This document shows positions 8,221 through 20,839 of a stretch of DNA of 64,000 bases, in pieces. Below the pieces are notes generated by a model. It saw nothing but the letters and a program-made list of their open reading frames with translations. It was not told where the DNA came from and did not search any database. Position 1 is the stretch's first letter. Each line of letters starts with the position of its first letter. The position numbers and the translations under genes are program-made. This stretch comes from Terriglobia bacterium (GTDB lineage: Bacteria; Acidobacteriota; Polarisedimenticolia; Polarisedimenticolales; JAIQFR01): assembly GCA_020073205.1 (NCBI GenBank), contig JAIQFR010000010.1:1-64000 (forward strand), in the 5' to 3' direction.

Positions 8221-10305
8221 CTAGACCGGTCGCGAGATGCCGAGCTTCTTCATCCGCGCCTCGAGAGTGGTCCGCTTGAGCCCGAGGACCCCAGCGGCCC
8301 CTCGCTCGCCGCTGACGCGCCAGCCCACGCTCTCGAGGACCGACACGATGTGGTCCCGCTCGATCTCCTCGAGGGTCCGCGACGGCTTCGCCCGCGTCCC
8401 GGCGCCGGACGCGGCGAGGGAGCCGCCCAGCTCGAGACGGCCCTTCGGCGAGAGGATGACCGCGCGCTCGATGACGTTCTGCAGCTCCCGGACGTTGCCG
8501 GGCCAGTTGTACTCCATGAGCTTGCCCAGGACCTGCTCGCCGATCGTCCCGATGGGCTTGCCCATCTTCGACGCGTACATCATGGCGAAGTGGCGGGTCA
8601 ATCGGGGGACGTCCTCCAGCCGCTCGCGCAGCGGCGGGATCGCGATCGGAAAGACGTTGAGGCGGTAGTAGAGGTCCGCCCGAAACCGTCCGTCCGCCAC
8701 CGCGCTTTCCAGATCGCGGTTGGTGGCGGCGACCACGCGGACGTCCACCTTGAGCGTCTTCGTTCCCCCGACGCGCTCGAATTCGCCTTCCTGGAGGACC
8801 CTTAAGAGCTTCGCCTGGAGCTCGGGTGGAAGATCGCCGACTTCGTCCAGGAACAGCGTGCCCCCGTTCGCCAGCTCGAAGCGGCCGACCCTGCGGGAGA
8901 GCGCGCCCGTGAAGGCGCCCTTCTCGTGCCCGAACAACTCGCTCTCGACGACGCCGCTCGGAAGTGCGGCGCAGTTCACCTTGACGAGGATCTTGTCCTT
9001 CCGTGCGCTCAGGCCGTGGATCGCGCGGACGACGAGCTCCTTCCCCGTCCCCGTCTCCCCGGTGACGAGCACGGTGGAGCCGGTCCCCGCGACGCTCCTC
9101 ACGTTCGCCAGGACCTTCTGGATGGCCGGGGACTCGCCGACGACGTCCGCGAATGCCGCTTCGGCCCGCCACTCCTCTTGCAAGTAGAGGTTCTCGTCCT
9201 CGAGCCGACGCTTGAGCGCTGCGATCTCCTCGTACGCGAGCATGTTCTGGATGGCGAGGACCACCTGGTCGGCGATCGCGAGCAGGAGCTCCGAGTCCAC
9301 CTCCCCGTAACGGCCGGCTTCGCCGCTTCCGACGTTCAGCGTGCCCATCACCTTGCCCTTGGCTCTCAGGGGAACCGAAAGGGCCGAGAGAATCCCATCC
9401 CGGATCAGCGGAGCGTGCTCGATGAAGCGCGGATCCTGTCTCAGGTCCGGTGTCAGCAGGAGCTGCCCGCTGTCGGCGATCCAGCCGCTCCGGCTTCCCC
9501 GGCGCGGCCACTCGGTTCCCAGGGGGATCATGGAAGGCGACGGCACGGGGCCGGCCACACCCAGGACCTTGAACACGCCGTCGACCGGATCGTCCAGGAC
9601 GAGCGCCGCTCGATCGAAGGGGATCACGCCGCGGAGCGCGCCCGCGGTCGCCTCGAAGAGGGCTTCCCGGTCGAGGCAGGTCACGATGGCGTTGTTCACC
9701 TGCAGGAGGACCCGCCAGCGCTCCTCCGCGCGGCCCAGCTGGGACGTGCGGGCGTCCACGACGGTCTGGAGATCCGTGCTGAGGCCTCGGAGCTCCTCGG
9801 CCAGGCGCCGAGCCCCGATCTCGGTCATGACGGAGGCGGCGAGGCTACGAAGGACCTCGATTTCCTCCTCCGTCCACTCGCGGGGGCTGCCATCCACGAC
9901 GCAGAAGGTGCCGAGGGTGAGCCCATCGGTCGTGGTCAGCGGGATGCCGGCGTAAGCGATCACCCCCAGCTCGGACACCGCCGGGTTGTCCCGGACGAGC
10001 GGATGCCGCCTTGCGTCCGACACGATGAACGGTTCGCCCGACGCGACCGCGTGCTTGCAGAACGAGTGCGTCAGCGGAGTCTGCCGCAGCGACGCAAGCG
10101 GCTCCGTCAGCCCGACGCAGCTCTTGAAGAACTGGCGATCCCCGTCGACCAGCGACACGAGCGCGACCGGCACTCGCAGGATGGTGGTCGCGAGCCGCGT
10201 CAGCCGATCGAACGCCTCCTCCGGAGGCGTGTCCAGCAACGAGGTCCGCCGGAGGGCCGCGAGCCGCGCGGCGTTCTGGATCTCCGCGTCGCCGTTCTTC
10301 TCCAT
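8221..10305 (-). CDS. Sigma-54-dependent transcriptional activator with two GAF domains
   Basis: 694 residues from the ATG at 10305. A TTG at 10416 would add 37 residues, but an inverted repeat covers that codon. Order: GAF domain (about 25-165), linker helix, second GAF (about 200-360), AAA+ domain with Walker A GETGTGKE (about 416) and the sigma-54-contacting GAFTGA loop (about 463), then a Fis-type helix-turn-helix ending LKRTTLEARMKKLGI. GAF-AAA-Fis proteins sense small molecules or redox state and open sigma-54 promoters. The target genes are not evident here. Confidence 0.93.
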   Translation of the reverse strand: MEKNGDAEIQNAARLAALRRTSLLDTPPEEAFDRLTRLATTILRVPVALVSLVDGDRQFFKSCVGLTEPLASLRQTPLTHSFCKHAVASGEPFIVSDARRHPLVRDNPAVSELGVIAYAGIPLTTTDGLTLGTFCVVDGSPREWTEEEIEVLRSLAASVMTEIGARRLAEELRGLSTDLQTVVDARTSQLGRAEERWRVLLQVNNAIVTCLDREALFEATAGALRGVIPFDRAALVLDDPVDGVFKVLGVAGPVPSPSMIPLGTEWPRRGSRSGWIADSGQLLLTPDLRQDPRFIEHAPLIRDGILSALSVPLRAKGKVMGTLNVGSGEAGRYGEVDSELLLAIADQVVLAIQNMLAYEEIAALKRRLEDENLYLQEEWRAEAAFADVVGESPAIQKVLANVRSVAGTGSTVLVTGETGTGKELVVRAIHGLSARKDKILVKVNCAALPSGVVESELFGHEKGAFTGALSRRVGRFELANGGTLFLDEVGDLPPELQAKLLRVLQEGEFERVGGTKTLKVDVRVVAATNRDLESAVADGRFRADLYYRLNVFPIAIPPLRERLEDVPRLTRHFAMMYASKMGKPIGTIGEQVLGKLMEYNWPGNVRELQNVIERAVILSPKGRLELGGSLAASGAGTRAKPSRTLEEIERDHIVSVLESVGWRVSGERGAAGVLGLKRTTLEARMKKLGISRPV

Positions 10306-10410
10306 CGGATCACCCACCGAGCCGACGCGCGTCCTGCCCGGCGCTTCCGCGAGGACCGCGGACACGCCGCGCGCGCTTTCGTCGGCGTAGGCTTCGCCTT
10401 CGTCCCAATC

Positions 10411-10433
10411 GGACAAGTCTGGTCCACTTGTCC
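10411..10433. promoter_or_regulatory. Inverted repeat upstream of the sigma-54 activator
   Basis: GGACAAGT (10411-10418) and ACTTGTCC (10426-10433) form a perfect 8-bp inverted repeat with a 7-bp centre, about 105 bp before the preferred start at 10305. It is a plausible operator or activator site. It also covers the alternative TTG start, which argues against that start. Confidence 0.45.
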
Positions 10434-10474
10434 CGGGCGCGCAAGCGGCCCCGGGGCTTCGAAAGGGGCGGGGG

Positions 10475-13400
10475 TCAGCCGCGGCTCGCCGTCCCGGCGG
10501 TCGCGGCGGCGCGGCCGCCGGCCTCCTTCACCTTTCCGACGTTGTCGCTGGAGTTGCGATCCACCAGCTTGTTGTACGGGTCGATCCCGGCCCGGACCGG
10601 CTTCTCGGCGACCACGACCTCGACCGTGACGTCGTGACCCGTCACGTGGTGCTTGCCCAGGTACAGCGCCTTCTCCTCGTTCCTGCCGGCTCCCTTGGCG
10701 TCGGCGAATACGCCGATGTCGATCCAGTCGTCGAGGGGCACCTCGGTCTCGACGCCCTTGCCGTCGGCGCGCAGCTTCTTCGCCCGGGCGTGCACGGTCA
10801 CCACGTACTTGCCGTCGGCCCGCTTGCTGAAGGTTGAGTCTTCGGCGTGGTTCTCGAAGAGGGTGATGGTCCTGAACATGTCGTCGAGGAGGGCCTGCCG
10901 ACCGGGCGGGACGTCTCGCGCCAGCTCGTCCATGAGCTCGAGGGAGTTGGTGTACGGCGGCTGCTGGAACTTCTTGGCCGCCAGGTACCGGGCCAGCGCT
11001 CGGTTGAGCACGCTCTCGCCGATGTAGTCCCTGAGGGCGTAGGTGACGACGCTGCCCTTGTTGTAGTGGATGTACCCCTGGTTCTCCACGAGACAAAGAG
11101 GCATCTCCTCCACCAGCTCCGTGCCGCGGCTGCGGAGGTACTGGTCCAGCTCGTACTTCAGGAACCGCCGCATCTTGTCCGGCCCGTACTCCTTCTCCAT
11201 GACCATCAGCGCCGAGTACTGGGCGAGCGACTCGGACAGCATCGTGCACCCTTGCACGTTGGCGCCGATCACCTGGTGCCCCCACCACTGGTGCGCGACC
11301 TCGTGGGCGGTGACGTAGAACGGGTAGTCGATGGCGTCGTCCTCGCCCTTCTTGAGCCGAGCGATGAACCCCAGGGACTCGGAGAACGGGATGGTGTTGG
11401 GGAACGACTGGGCGAACTCGGCGTAGCGCGGGAACTCGACGATGCGCACCTGGCGGTGCTGGTAGGGGCCGAAGCTGGCGGTGAAGTAGTCGAGGGATTT
11501 CTTGACCGCCTGCACCATCCGGTCGAGGTTGTACGAGTGGGGCTCGTGGTAGTAGATCTCGATGGCGACGCCGTTTGAGGCGTCGCGCCGGACCTCGTAA
11601 CGGGCCGAGAGGTACGAGTAGAAGTGCAGGATCGGGGCATCCATCTTGTAGTGGAAGTAGCGGCGACTCCCCTCGGTCCACTGTCTCTCGAGATACCCGG
11701 GGGCGATGGCGATCTGGTCGGCGCTGGTCGAAACCACGGTCTCGAAGCTGATCCAGTCGGCGTCGTTGGCGAGGTACGTGTTCCCGCGCGCGGCGAGGTC
11801 GTCCACCTTGGCCATCCGATGGATCTGCGGCAGGCCGTGCTTGCGCCGCTCGTTGGGGTCCTGCAGCTCCTCGCCGTCGTCGTAGCCGAACGAGGGGAAG
11901 TACTGCCGGTTGTTGAAGAAGGTGCCGTTCTCGACGATCGAGGTGTCGGAGCCGCCGTTCTCGAAGCCCTGGTGGGCGACCGTGAGGTCGAAGGCGATCG
12001 TCATCTCCGCGCCCGGCTCAAGCGGCGCGGCCAGCGTGTAGATCCGGTAGCCGAAGAGCTGGTCGTGAAGCTTCTCGGTGTGGGCCGGGAAGTCCAGCTT
12101 GTTGACCTTCACCCGGCGGGGGATGGTCATGTGGATCTCGGAGAGGGGGGCCTTCCCCGCGTTCGCCACCTTGTAGCGACCGCGGATCTCGATCCGTCGC
12201 TCCGCGGGGAAGATGTCCACGTCGGCGTAGACGTCCCGCACGCGCGGAAGCGCCACGTCCTTGTACCGGCGGTACTTGGTCTCGTACTCCGCGCGCCGGT
12301 CGCGCTCCACGTCGGAGGCCACGTACTCGTTGAGCACGTTGGTGTTGTAGAAGATGAAGGCGCCCGTCGCGACGAACCCCACGGCGGCGACCGCCAGGAC
12401 GACGCGCACCGGGCCGGTGAAGCGTTCCCTGGCGAGTCTCCATCGCGCCTTGAGCGAGGTGTCGGTGCCGCGCACCCAGAACAGGGAGGCGAGGCCCGCC
12501 AGCCCCGCCGCGAAGAACGCCCAGTACGCATCGAACCAGGCGAGGGGCGCCACGAAGTGGCCGTACCCGTTCATGTCCGAGTAGGGGGCTGCGGGCGTCC
12601 CCGCGAAGGTGTAGAGGTTGTGATCGAAGTGGAGGCTGCGCAGGACGGCGCTCATGACCAGGGCAAGGACCATCAAGAGGTAGCCGACGAACTTGTTGCG
12701 GGAGGCGACCTGCAGGAAGCTGGCGAGGAAACAGAAGAACACGAACGGCAGCACCATCTCCACGAAGCCCTCGAGGTAGACGAGGGGCTCGAGGTGCGTA
12801 TACCCCATGGCGAGCTGACAGGCCATGGCGGTGCCGACGCCCGCCGCGGCGAAGGCCAGCACCACCGCGATCTGCGCGGCGAGCTTCGCCGCCAGGAACA
12901 CCCCGTTGGGCACCGGCATGGCATCCGTGACCTCGTCGAGCTTCATCGAGCGCTCGCGCCAGATCACCTCGCCGCTGTAGAAGGTGATGACGATGACCAG
13001 CAGGAAGATGAAGCTGCTCTGGATCGCGCCGATCATGAGGTGCGTCACGGGCCACACCGCCGTTCCGTAGAGCATGTCGGCGAAGAGCACGCTGGCGATC
13101 AGGTTGAGTATCCCGAAGGCCAGGATGACCGCGAAGGGCACGCTCTTGAGCACCCCTTGAACCTCGAGGCGCGCCTGGTGCAGGAGCTGCCGGAACGCCG
13201 CGCCCGACGTGAAGCTCAGGGAGATCCCGGGGAGCCCGGCGCCACCCGACACCGTCGTATCCGGCAGGCCGTGGGTCTCGGTCGCGACGAGCGCTTTCCG
13301 GCCGTGCTTTCTCGCCGGTTGGGTGAATCGGAATCGGAGCAGGGCGACGGCCAGCATCGCCAGCGCCACCCCCAGCCAGATCAGACGATTGGCGAGGAGG

Positions 13401-14113
13401 GCGCCTGAGAGCGGCGGCAGCGCCGAGTTGCTCTCCACCACGGTCCAGTATCGGGTGGCCTGGCCGACGGCGGCGACGCCGAACGGGTCCAGCAAGGCGG
13501 CGAGCGGGCGGGTCTCGATGTCCCTGACCAGGGTCAGCGAGATGACGTAGACGGCGAAGAACCCGATCACCGCCAGGTAGGTGTAGAGCATGCTGCGGGT
13601 CAGGCCGGCGACGGTGAAGAACGTCGCCGCGCTCAGAAACAGGTTGGGCAGCGCCAGCACCAGCATCGCGTACAGGTAGGCCTGCGGCATGAACGGCCCC
13701 AGGCGCGCCGGGTCGAGCCACGGTACGAAGCCGCCGGCGATCATGCCCAGCGGCACGCCGAGAAAGGCGACGACCGAGACCCCGAAGGCCGCCAGGAAGC
13801 GGCCGAGCAGGTAGTCGCGCTTGCGGATGGGACGGGAGAAGAACATCTCGTAGGTGCCGGTCTCGAAGTCCCTGAGGATCGCCCCCGCCACGAACATCGT
13901 GCCGATGAGCAGCCCCATGATGCTGAGGATCAGGTGGAATTGCAGGATCACCGACGGGGCGTTCCGGTGGATGTTGCCGATGCCGCCGCCGATCCGCACG
14001 CTGTCGCTGACCGTGGCCCCGAACGCCATGAGGGAGAAGACCCCGAAGACCAGCCAGAGCAGCGGGCGCTTGATCTGGGTGCGAAGCTCGAAGAGGGCGA
14101 TCGCCTTGAGCAC
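10475..14113 (-). CDS. ABC transporter permease fused to M1-family aminopeptidase
   Basis: 1212 residues. The N-terminal half (to about residue 590) has two sets of ABC-2-type permease helices separated by a soluble loop. The C-terminal half is an M1 metallopeptidase domain with the zinc motif HEVAH at 937-941 and SESLAQY downstream supplying the expected third ligand (Glu). This joined design is a known family found mainly in Acidobacteriota and Bacteroidota. The catalytic half is expected outside the membrane; substrate and direction are unknown. The partner ATPase gene ends 13 bp upstream. Confidence 0.92.
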   Translation of the reverse strand: MLKAIALFELRTQIKRPLLWLVFGVFSLMAFGATVSDSVRIGGGIGNIHRNAPSVILQFHLILSIMGLLIGTMFVAGAILRDFETGTYEMFFSRPIRKRDYLLGRFLAAFGVSVVAFLGVPLGMIAGGFVPWLDPARLGPFMPQAYLYAMLVLALPNLFLSAATFFTVAGLTRSMLYTYLAVIGFFAVYVISLTLVRDIETRPLAALLDPFGVAAVGQATRYWTVVESNSALPPLSGALLANRLIWLGVALAMLAVALLRFRFTQPARKHGRKALVATETHGLPDTTVSGGAGLPGISLSFTSGAAFRQLLHQARLEVQGVLKSVPFAVILAFGILNLIASVLFADMLYGTAVWPVTHLMIGAIQSSFIFLLVIVITFYSGEVIWRERSMKLDEVTDAMPVPNGVFLAAKLAAQIAVVLAFAAAGVGTAMACQLAMGYTHLEPLVYLEGFVEMVLPFVFFCFLASFLQVASRNKFVGYLLMVLALVMSAVLRSLHFDHNLYTFAGTPAAPYSDMNGYGHFVAPLAWFDAYWAFFAAGLAGLASLFWVRGTDTSLKARWRLARERFTGPVRVVLAVAAVGFVATGAFIFYNTNVLNEYVASDVERDRRAEYETKYRRYKDVALPRVRDVYADVDIFPAERRIEIRGRYKVANAGKAPLSEIHMTIPRRVKVNKLDFPAHTEKLHDQLFGYRIYTLAAPLEPGAEMTIAFDLTVAHQGFENGGSDTSIVENGTFFNNRQYFPSFGYDDGEELQDPNERRKHGLPQIHRMAKVDDLAARGNTYLANDADWISFETVVSTSADQIAIAPGYLERQWTEGSRRYFHYKMDAPILHFYSYLSARYEVRRDASNGVAIEIYYHEPHSYNLDRMVQAVKKSLDYFTASFGPYQHRQVRIVEFPRYAEFAQSFPNTIPFSESLGFIARLKKGEDDAIDYPFYVTAHEVAHQWWGHQVIGANVQGCTMLSESLAQYSALMVMEKEYGPDKMRRFLKYELDQYLRSRGTELVEEMPLCLVENQGYIHYNKGSVVTYALRDYIGESVLNRALARYLAAKKFQQPPYTNSLELMDELARDVPPGRQALLDDMFRTITLFENHAEDSTFSKRADGKYVVTVHARAKKLRADGKGVETEVPLDDWIDIGVFADAKGAGRNEEKALYLGKHHVTGHDVTVEVVVAEKPVRAGIDPYNKLVDRNSSDNVGKVKEAGGRAAATAGTASRG

Positions 14114-14126
14114 GGAGGGCCTCCCG

Positions 14127-15008
14127 TCACGCCGACGCGGCCTGCGGCAGCTTCAGGGTGGAGAAGTAGACGTCCTGCAGGTCCGCATCCACCGGCTCGA
14201 ACCCCTGCTCGAGGGGCTCGTCGGACAGGACGTGGATCATCACCCGGCCGCCGAACCAGCGCGAGGAGATGACCGTGAAGTCGCGGCGGTGGTCCTCGAG
14301 CCGCCCCTTGTCGATCGCCTTCTGCCAGATCCTCCCCCGCAGGTCGTTCATCACGGTGCGCGGGTCGCCGGTCAGCCTGAGCCGCCCGTCGGAGATGATC
14401 GCCATGCGGCTGCACAGCTCCGCCACGTCGGCGACGATGTGCGTGGACAGGATGACCACCACGTTCTCGCCGATCTCGCCCAGCAGGTTCAGGAAGCGAT
14501 TGCGCTCCTCGGGGTCGAGGCCGGCGGTGGGCTCGTCGACGATGATCAGGCGGGGGTCGCCGAGCAGCGCCTGGGCGATGCCGAAGCGCTGCTTCATGCC
14601 GCCCGAGAACGTCCCCAGGTTGCGGCGCCGGACGTCGTGAAGGTTGGTCATGCGCAAGAGCCGGTCCACCACCTCGTGCCGCTGACGGGAGCCTCGGATC
14701 CCCTTCAGGACGGCGAAGTGCTCGAGCATGGCCTCGGCGGAGACTCTGGGGTAGACGCCGAAGTCCTGGGGCAGGTAGCCGAGGATCCTGCGTACCTCGT
14801 CCTTCTGCTCGAGGACGTCGATGCCGCCGAAGGTGATGGCGCCCTCGTCCGCCTCCTGCAGGGTGGCGATGGTGCGCATCAACGTCGACTTGCCGGCGCC
14901 GTTGGGGCCCAGAAGACCGAACATGCCGTTGGGGATCTCTAGGCTCACGCCGCAGAGGGCCTGGACTCCGTTGGGGTAGGTCTTCGACAGGTTCTCGATT
15001 CTCAGCAT
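14127..15008 (-). CDS. ABC transporter ATP-binding protein (partner of the permease-M1 fusion)
   Basis: 293 residues from the ATG at 15008, which has a GGAGG ribosome site; the ORF extension to 15083 is not needed. Walker A is GPNGAGKST, followed by the Q-loop in GYLPQDFGVYP, the signature FSGGMKQRFGIAQALL, Walker B LIIVDEPTAGLDPEE and the switch HIVAD. The type is that of ABC-2 exporters. It lies 13 bp before the permease-peptidase gene. It closely resembles the ATPase at 44207, sharing GYLPQDFGVYP and TAGLDPEER. Confidence 0.93.
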   Translation of the reverse strand: MLRIENLSKTYPNGVQALCGVSLEIPNGMFGLLGPNGAGKSTLMRTIATLQEADEGAITFGGIDVLEQKDEVRRILGYLPQDFGVYPRVSAEAMLEHFAVLKGIRGSRQRHEVVDRLLRMTNLHDVRRRNLGTFSGGMKQRFGIAQALLGDPRLIIVDEPTAGLDPEERNRFLNLLGEIGENVVVILSTHIVADVAELCSRMAIISDGRLRLTGDPRTVMNDLRGRIWQKAIDKGRLEDHRRDFTVISSRWFGGRVMIHVLSDEPLEQGFEPVDADLQDVYFSTLKLPQAASA

Positions 15009-15152
15009 GCCTCCGTTCCTTCCCGGCCCACGGCACGTCGGTCCCGCCGCCGTCGGCCTCACGCAACTTCCGCCCGCCGTCACCCTGAACTACGCGCGGC
15101 GACCGGCCGGGTTCCCGGTCCTCCGCGACGGCGGTCGACGGTCCTCACGGTC

Positions 15153-15407
15153 ATGGAGCGGCTCCGGAAGAAGAAGCGCCTGACGCGCCGGCGCGCCGAG
15201 GAGGAGAGCCTTAGGGCGCGGCAGCAGGACGAGCTCGCCCGCACGATGGACCAGCTCGCCGCGCGGATCGACCGGCGGAGCCAGGAGCAGGTCCGAAGGG
15301 AAGTGGACGTCGAGCGCGTCCGGGCCGAGATCGAGCGCAAGATCCGCGCGATCCTCGAGGACAGCATCGAGGCGGGCTTCGCGAAACGGGCCCGCAAGCC
15401 GGTCTGA
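15153..15407 (+). CDS. Small charged coiled-coil protein, unknown function
   Basis: 84 residues, very rich in Arg, Glu and Gln, with a heptad-like pattern over most of its length (for example ELARTMDQLAARIDRR) and no membrane segment. Third codon positions are almost all G or C in this frame, as in the other genes, which supports real coding. It points towards the kinase genes and stops 23 bp before the end of the first one. The function is unknown; the high charge would fit binding to nucleic acid or a protein partner. Confidence 0.6.
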   Translation: MERLRKKKRLTRRRAEEESLRARQQDELARTMDQLAARIDRRSQEQVRREVDVERVRAEIERKIRAILEDSIEAGFAKRARKPV

Positions 15408-15429
15408 GCCCCGCTCCCTCCGGGGGCGA

Positions 15430-18014
<2,585 letters not shown>

Positions 18015-18018
<4 letters not shown>

Positions 18019-20705
18019 TTCCCTTCGAGCTCGGACGACCAGCGGGTCACGAGCGTCAGGATCGGTCCCGTGGTCCCCAGCTTCTGCACCGTTCCGAGAA
18101 AGCGCTTGCCGTCGTGGGTGAACGCCCCGGCCTCGATCGGCAGGCTCTGGCCTGAGAAGAGCGGACGCCGCGTGCCCACCTCGACGCTCCCGCCGGTGGC
18201 CGCGATCGGGACGGCGAAGTATCTCCCGTCGGGATCCGCGTACCAGATCTCTCTTCCGTCCCCGAGCCAGCCGCCCCTCTCGGCGCCGCCGGTCGAGACT
18301 TGCCATTTCCCTCCGGGGCCCGGGAACGGGGTGACGTACAGCTCGTACCGGCCCGACTCGTCCGAGACGTACGACATCCAGCGCCCGTTGGCCGAGAACG
18401 ATGCGCCCCGCTCGTTGGCGGGGGTGACGAGGAGGGGCGAGGCCTTGCCGTCCCCGTTCACCGGAATGGACAGGATGTCGGCGCCCGTCTTGCCCGCGCT
18501 GGTGACGAAGACGACCCGGGTGCCGTCGGGGGTCCACTCGACGGGCGCGGCCGTTCCGAGGGTCTGGGGATTCAGCTTGCGGGGAGCGGAGGTCCCGTCC
18601 GCGGACTTGATCCACAGGAACCCCGCGCCGTCGCCGTAGGCCACCGTACGTCCGTCCCGCGACCAGATCGGCGAGATGCCGTTCGTTTCTCCGAAGGTGA
18701 ACTTGCTCCCGACGCCGCGCGCCAGGTCGTAGGTCCAGAGGTCGCTCGACCCCTCGGATTGACGCACGCTGACGACGGCCCGGCGGTCGTCGGGGGAGAA
18801 CTTCATCTGGTACCAGAACATCGCCGGCTGGCCGACGGTCGCGAGGACCTTGCCGTCGGGGTCGAACCAGGTAAGCTGCGAGTCGCGCTGGATCGAGTCG
18901 CTGAGCGAGAGCAGGAGGCCGGTGTCGGACAGCGCGTAGGTCCCGGTGCGCCGGAACGCGTTGTACTGGACCTTCTCCGCGATCGGCACCGCTTCGCCGG
19001 AGAGGCGCAGCGACGAGGGATCGAATCGCTGGGCCAGGAGGTTGCCTTCGCGCACGAACACCAGGTAGCCGGGGTCGACGTACGTGGCGGCGCTCTCGGC
19101 GCGCAGCACCGGCTCCGACTTCTTGGTGGCGAGGTCCAGGCAGAAGACCCCGTTCTTGGGATCGGGACCGGGCTCCCCAGAGAAGTAGAGAACCCTCTTG
19201 CCGCCGGGGAGAAAGTGCGGGTTGCGGTGCGAGATCGTATCGGCCGCGGCCGTCGTCAGCGCCGTGGGGGTGCCGCCGGAAGCGGCCACCCTGGACAGGC
19301 CGCCGAAGACCGCGGGCGCGAAGACGATGACGTCGTTCTCCCCCCAGGTCGCTCCCCGCCCGTCCTCGGCCGGGCAGATCGTCTGCACCGGGCCCCCGGA
19401 CGCCGGGACCTTCTTGAGCTTCTTGTCCGCGAAGAAGGCGAGGTGGGTCCCGTCCCGCGACCAGGTGGGGTACGTCGCCCCCTCCGTCCCTGCCAGTGGT
19501 TGGGCGCTGAGACCGTTCAGCGGACGCACGTAGATCTTCGTCGGCCCGCCCGCCTCCCGCGCCGCGTAGGCGAGCCGGCTCCCGTCCGAGGAGAGCGCGA
19601 TCGAGGCGTTATCGCTGTCGAGGATGGCTCCCGCGGGAAGGACGACGCTGGATCTGATCACGGGCGCCTGGACCGGACGATGCAGCTTCCAACCGAGGCC
19701 GAGCATCGCGGCCGCGGCGACGATTGCCGAGATCGCCCCGATCGCCCAGGCGGGCGTCGAGCGCCGCGAAACGACGGGCGCCGTCACCACGGGCGTGGTG
19801 CCCGGGGCGGTCCCTCCGGCGATCCACTGTAGCTCGCTCTTGAGATCGAGCGCGCTCTGCCACCGCTCGTCGGGGTCCTTGGCCAGGCAGCGCCGGATCG
19901 CGCGGTCCAGGGCGGCCGGGCTCGTGGGGGTCAGCTCGGAAGGGGGCCGCGGCTCGCGCTCCAGGATCGCGGCGATCACGCTCGCCTGGCTCGATCCCTC
20001 GAACGCGCGCTTCCCCGTGACGGCCTCGTAGAGGACCGCCCCGAACGAGAACAGGTCGGCCCTGGAATCCACCGGCTTCCCCTCGAGCTGCTCCGGGGCC
20101 ATGTACTGCATGGTGCCGACGAGCGCGCCTTGGGTCGTGAGCGGCGTCGTCATGGTCGGGATGGCGGCGGGCAGGGAACCCGCGCCGCTCCCCTCCGACG
20201 CGGCGTCGTCGCGCAGCTTCGCCACCCCGAAGTCGAGGATCTTCGCCCCCGTCCGGGTGAGCATCACGTTGGCGGGCTTGAGGTCGCGGTGGACGATCCC
20301 CTGGCGGTGGGCCGAGGCGAGGCCGTCGGCGACCTGGACCGCCACCTTGAGCGCCTCGTCCAGCTTCAGCGGCCCGCGCTCGAGGCGCGACGCCAGCGTC
20401 TCCCCGTCCACGATCTCCATGACCAGGTAGTCGGTGCCGTCGTGCGACCCGATGTCGTGGAGCGTGCAGATGTGGGGATGGTTCAGGCTCGAGATCGCCC
20501 TGGCCTCGCGCTCGAACCGCTCGCGCAGCTCGGGGCTCCCGGCGCGGTGCGAGGGGAGGATCTTGACCGCGACCTCGCGGCCGAGTCGGGTGTCCTTGGC
20601 CCGGTAGACCTCGCCCATGCCACCGGCGCCGAGCGGCGAGAGGATCTCGTACGGGCCGAGGCGCGTGCCGCCCCCGAGGGTCATCGGGCGCGCGTCAGCA
20701 GACAT
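18015..20705 (-). CDS. Ser/Thr protein kinase with PD40-type beta-propeller (first of tandem pair)
   Basis: 896 residues, a paralogue of the downstream kinase; both open with the same TRLGPYEILSPLGAGGMGEV. The kinase domain covers about residues 15-285 with HRDLKPANVM and DFGVAKL. A membrane helix (WAIGAISAIVAAAAMLGLGW, about residue 325) is followed by an extracytoplasmic propeller with PDGTRVVFV-, SRDGTHLAFF- and SPDDRRAVV-type repeats. It is encoded first in the two-gene unit, with a candidate promoter about 100 bp upstream. Confidence 0.92.
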
Positions 20706-20806
20706 GGATTTGAAAAGGGGAGTCGCTCATCGAGTTGTCCTTCCCCGGTGCATGAGCCCGGCCGCGTGGGGCCGAGCCGGCCGAGACGGCCATCTCAAAC
20801 AGGACA

Positions 20807-20835
20807 AGCATGGTCCGATATTGGAGAGGTGTCAA
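20807..20835 (-). promoter_or_regulatory. Candidate promoter of the tandem kinase operon
   Basis: On the minus strand a perfect -35 TTGACA (20835-20830) is followed after 17 bp by CATGCT (20812-20807). It stands about 100 bp before the first kinase ATG, in the gap after the regulator gene. Confidence 0.45.
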
Positions 20836-20839
20836 ACGG

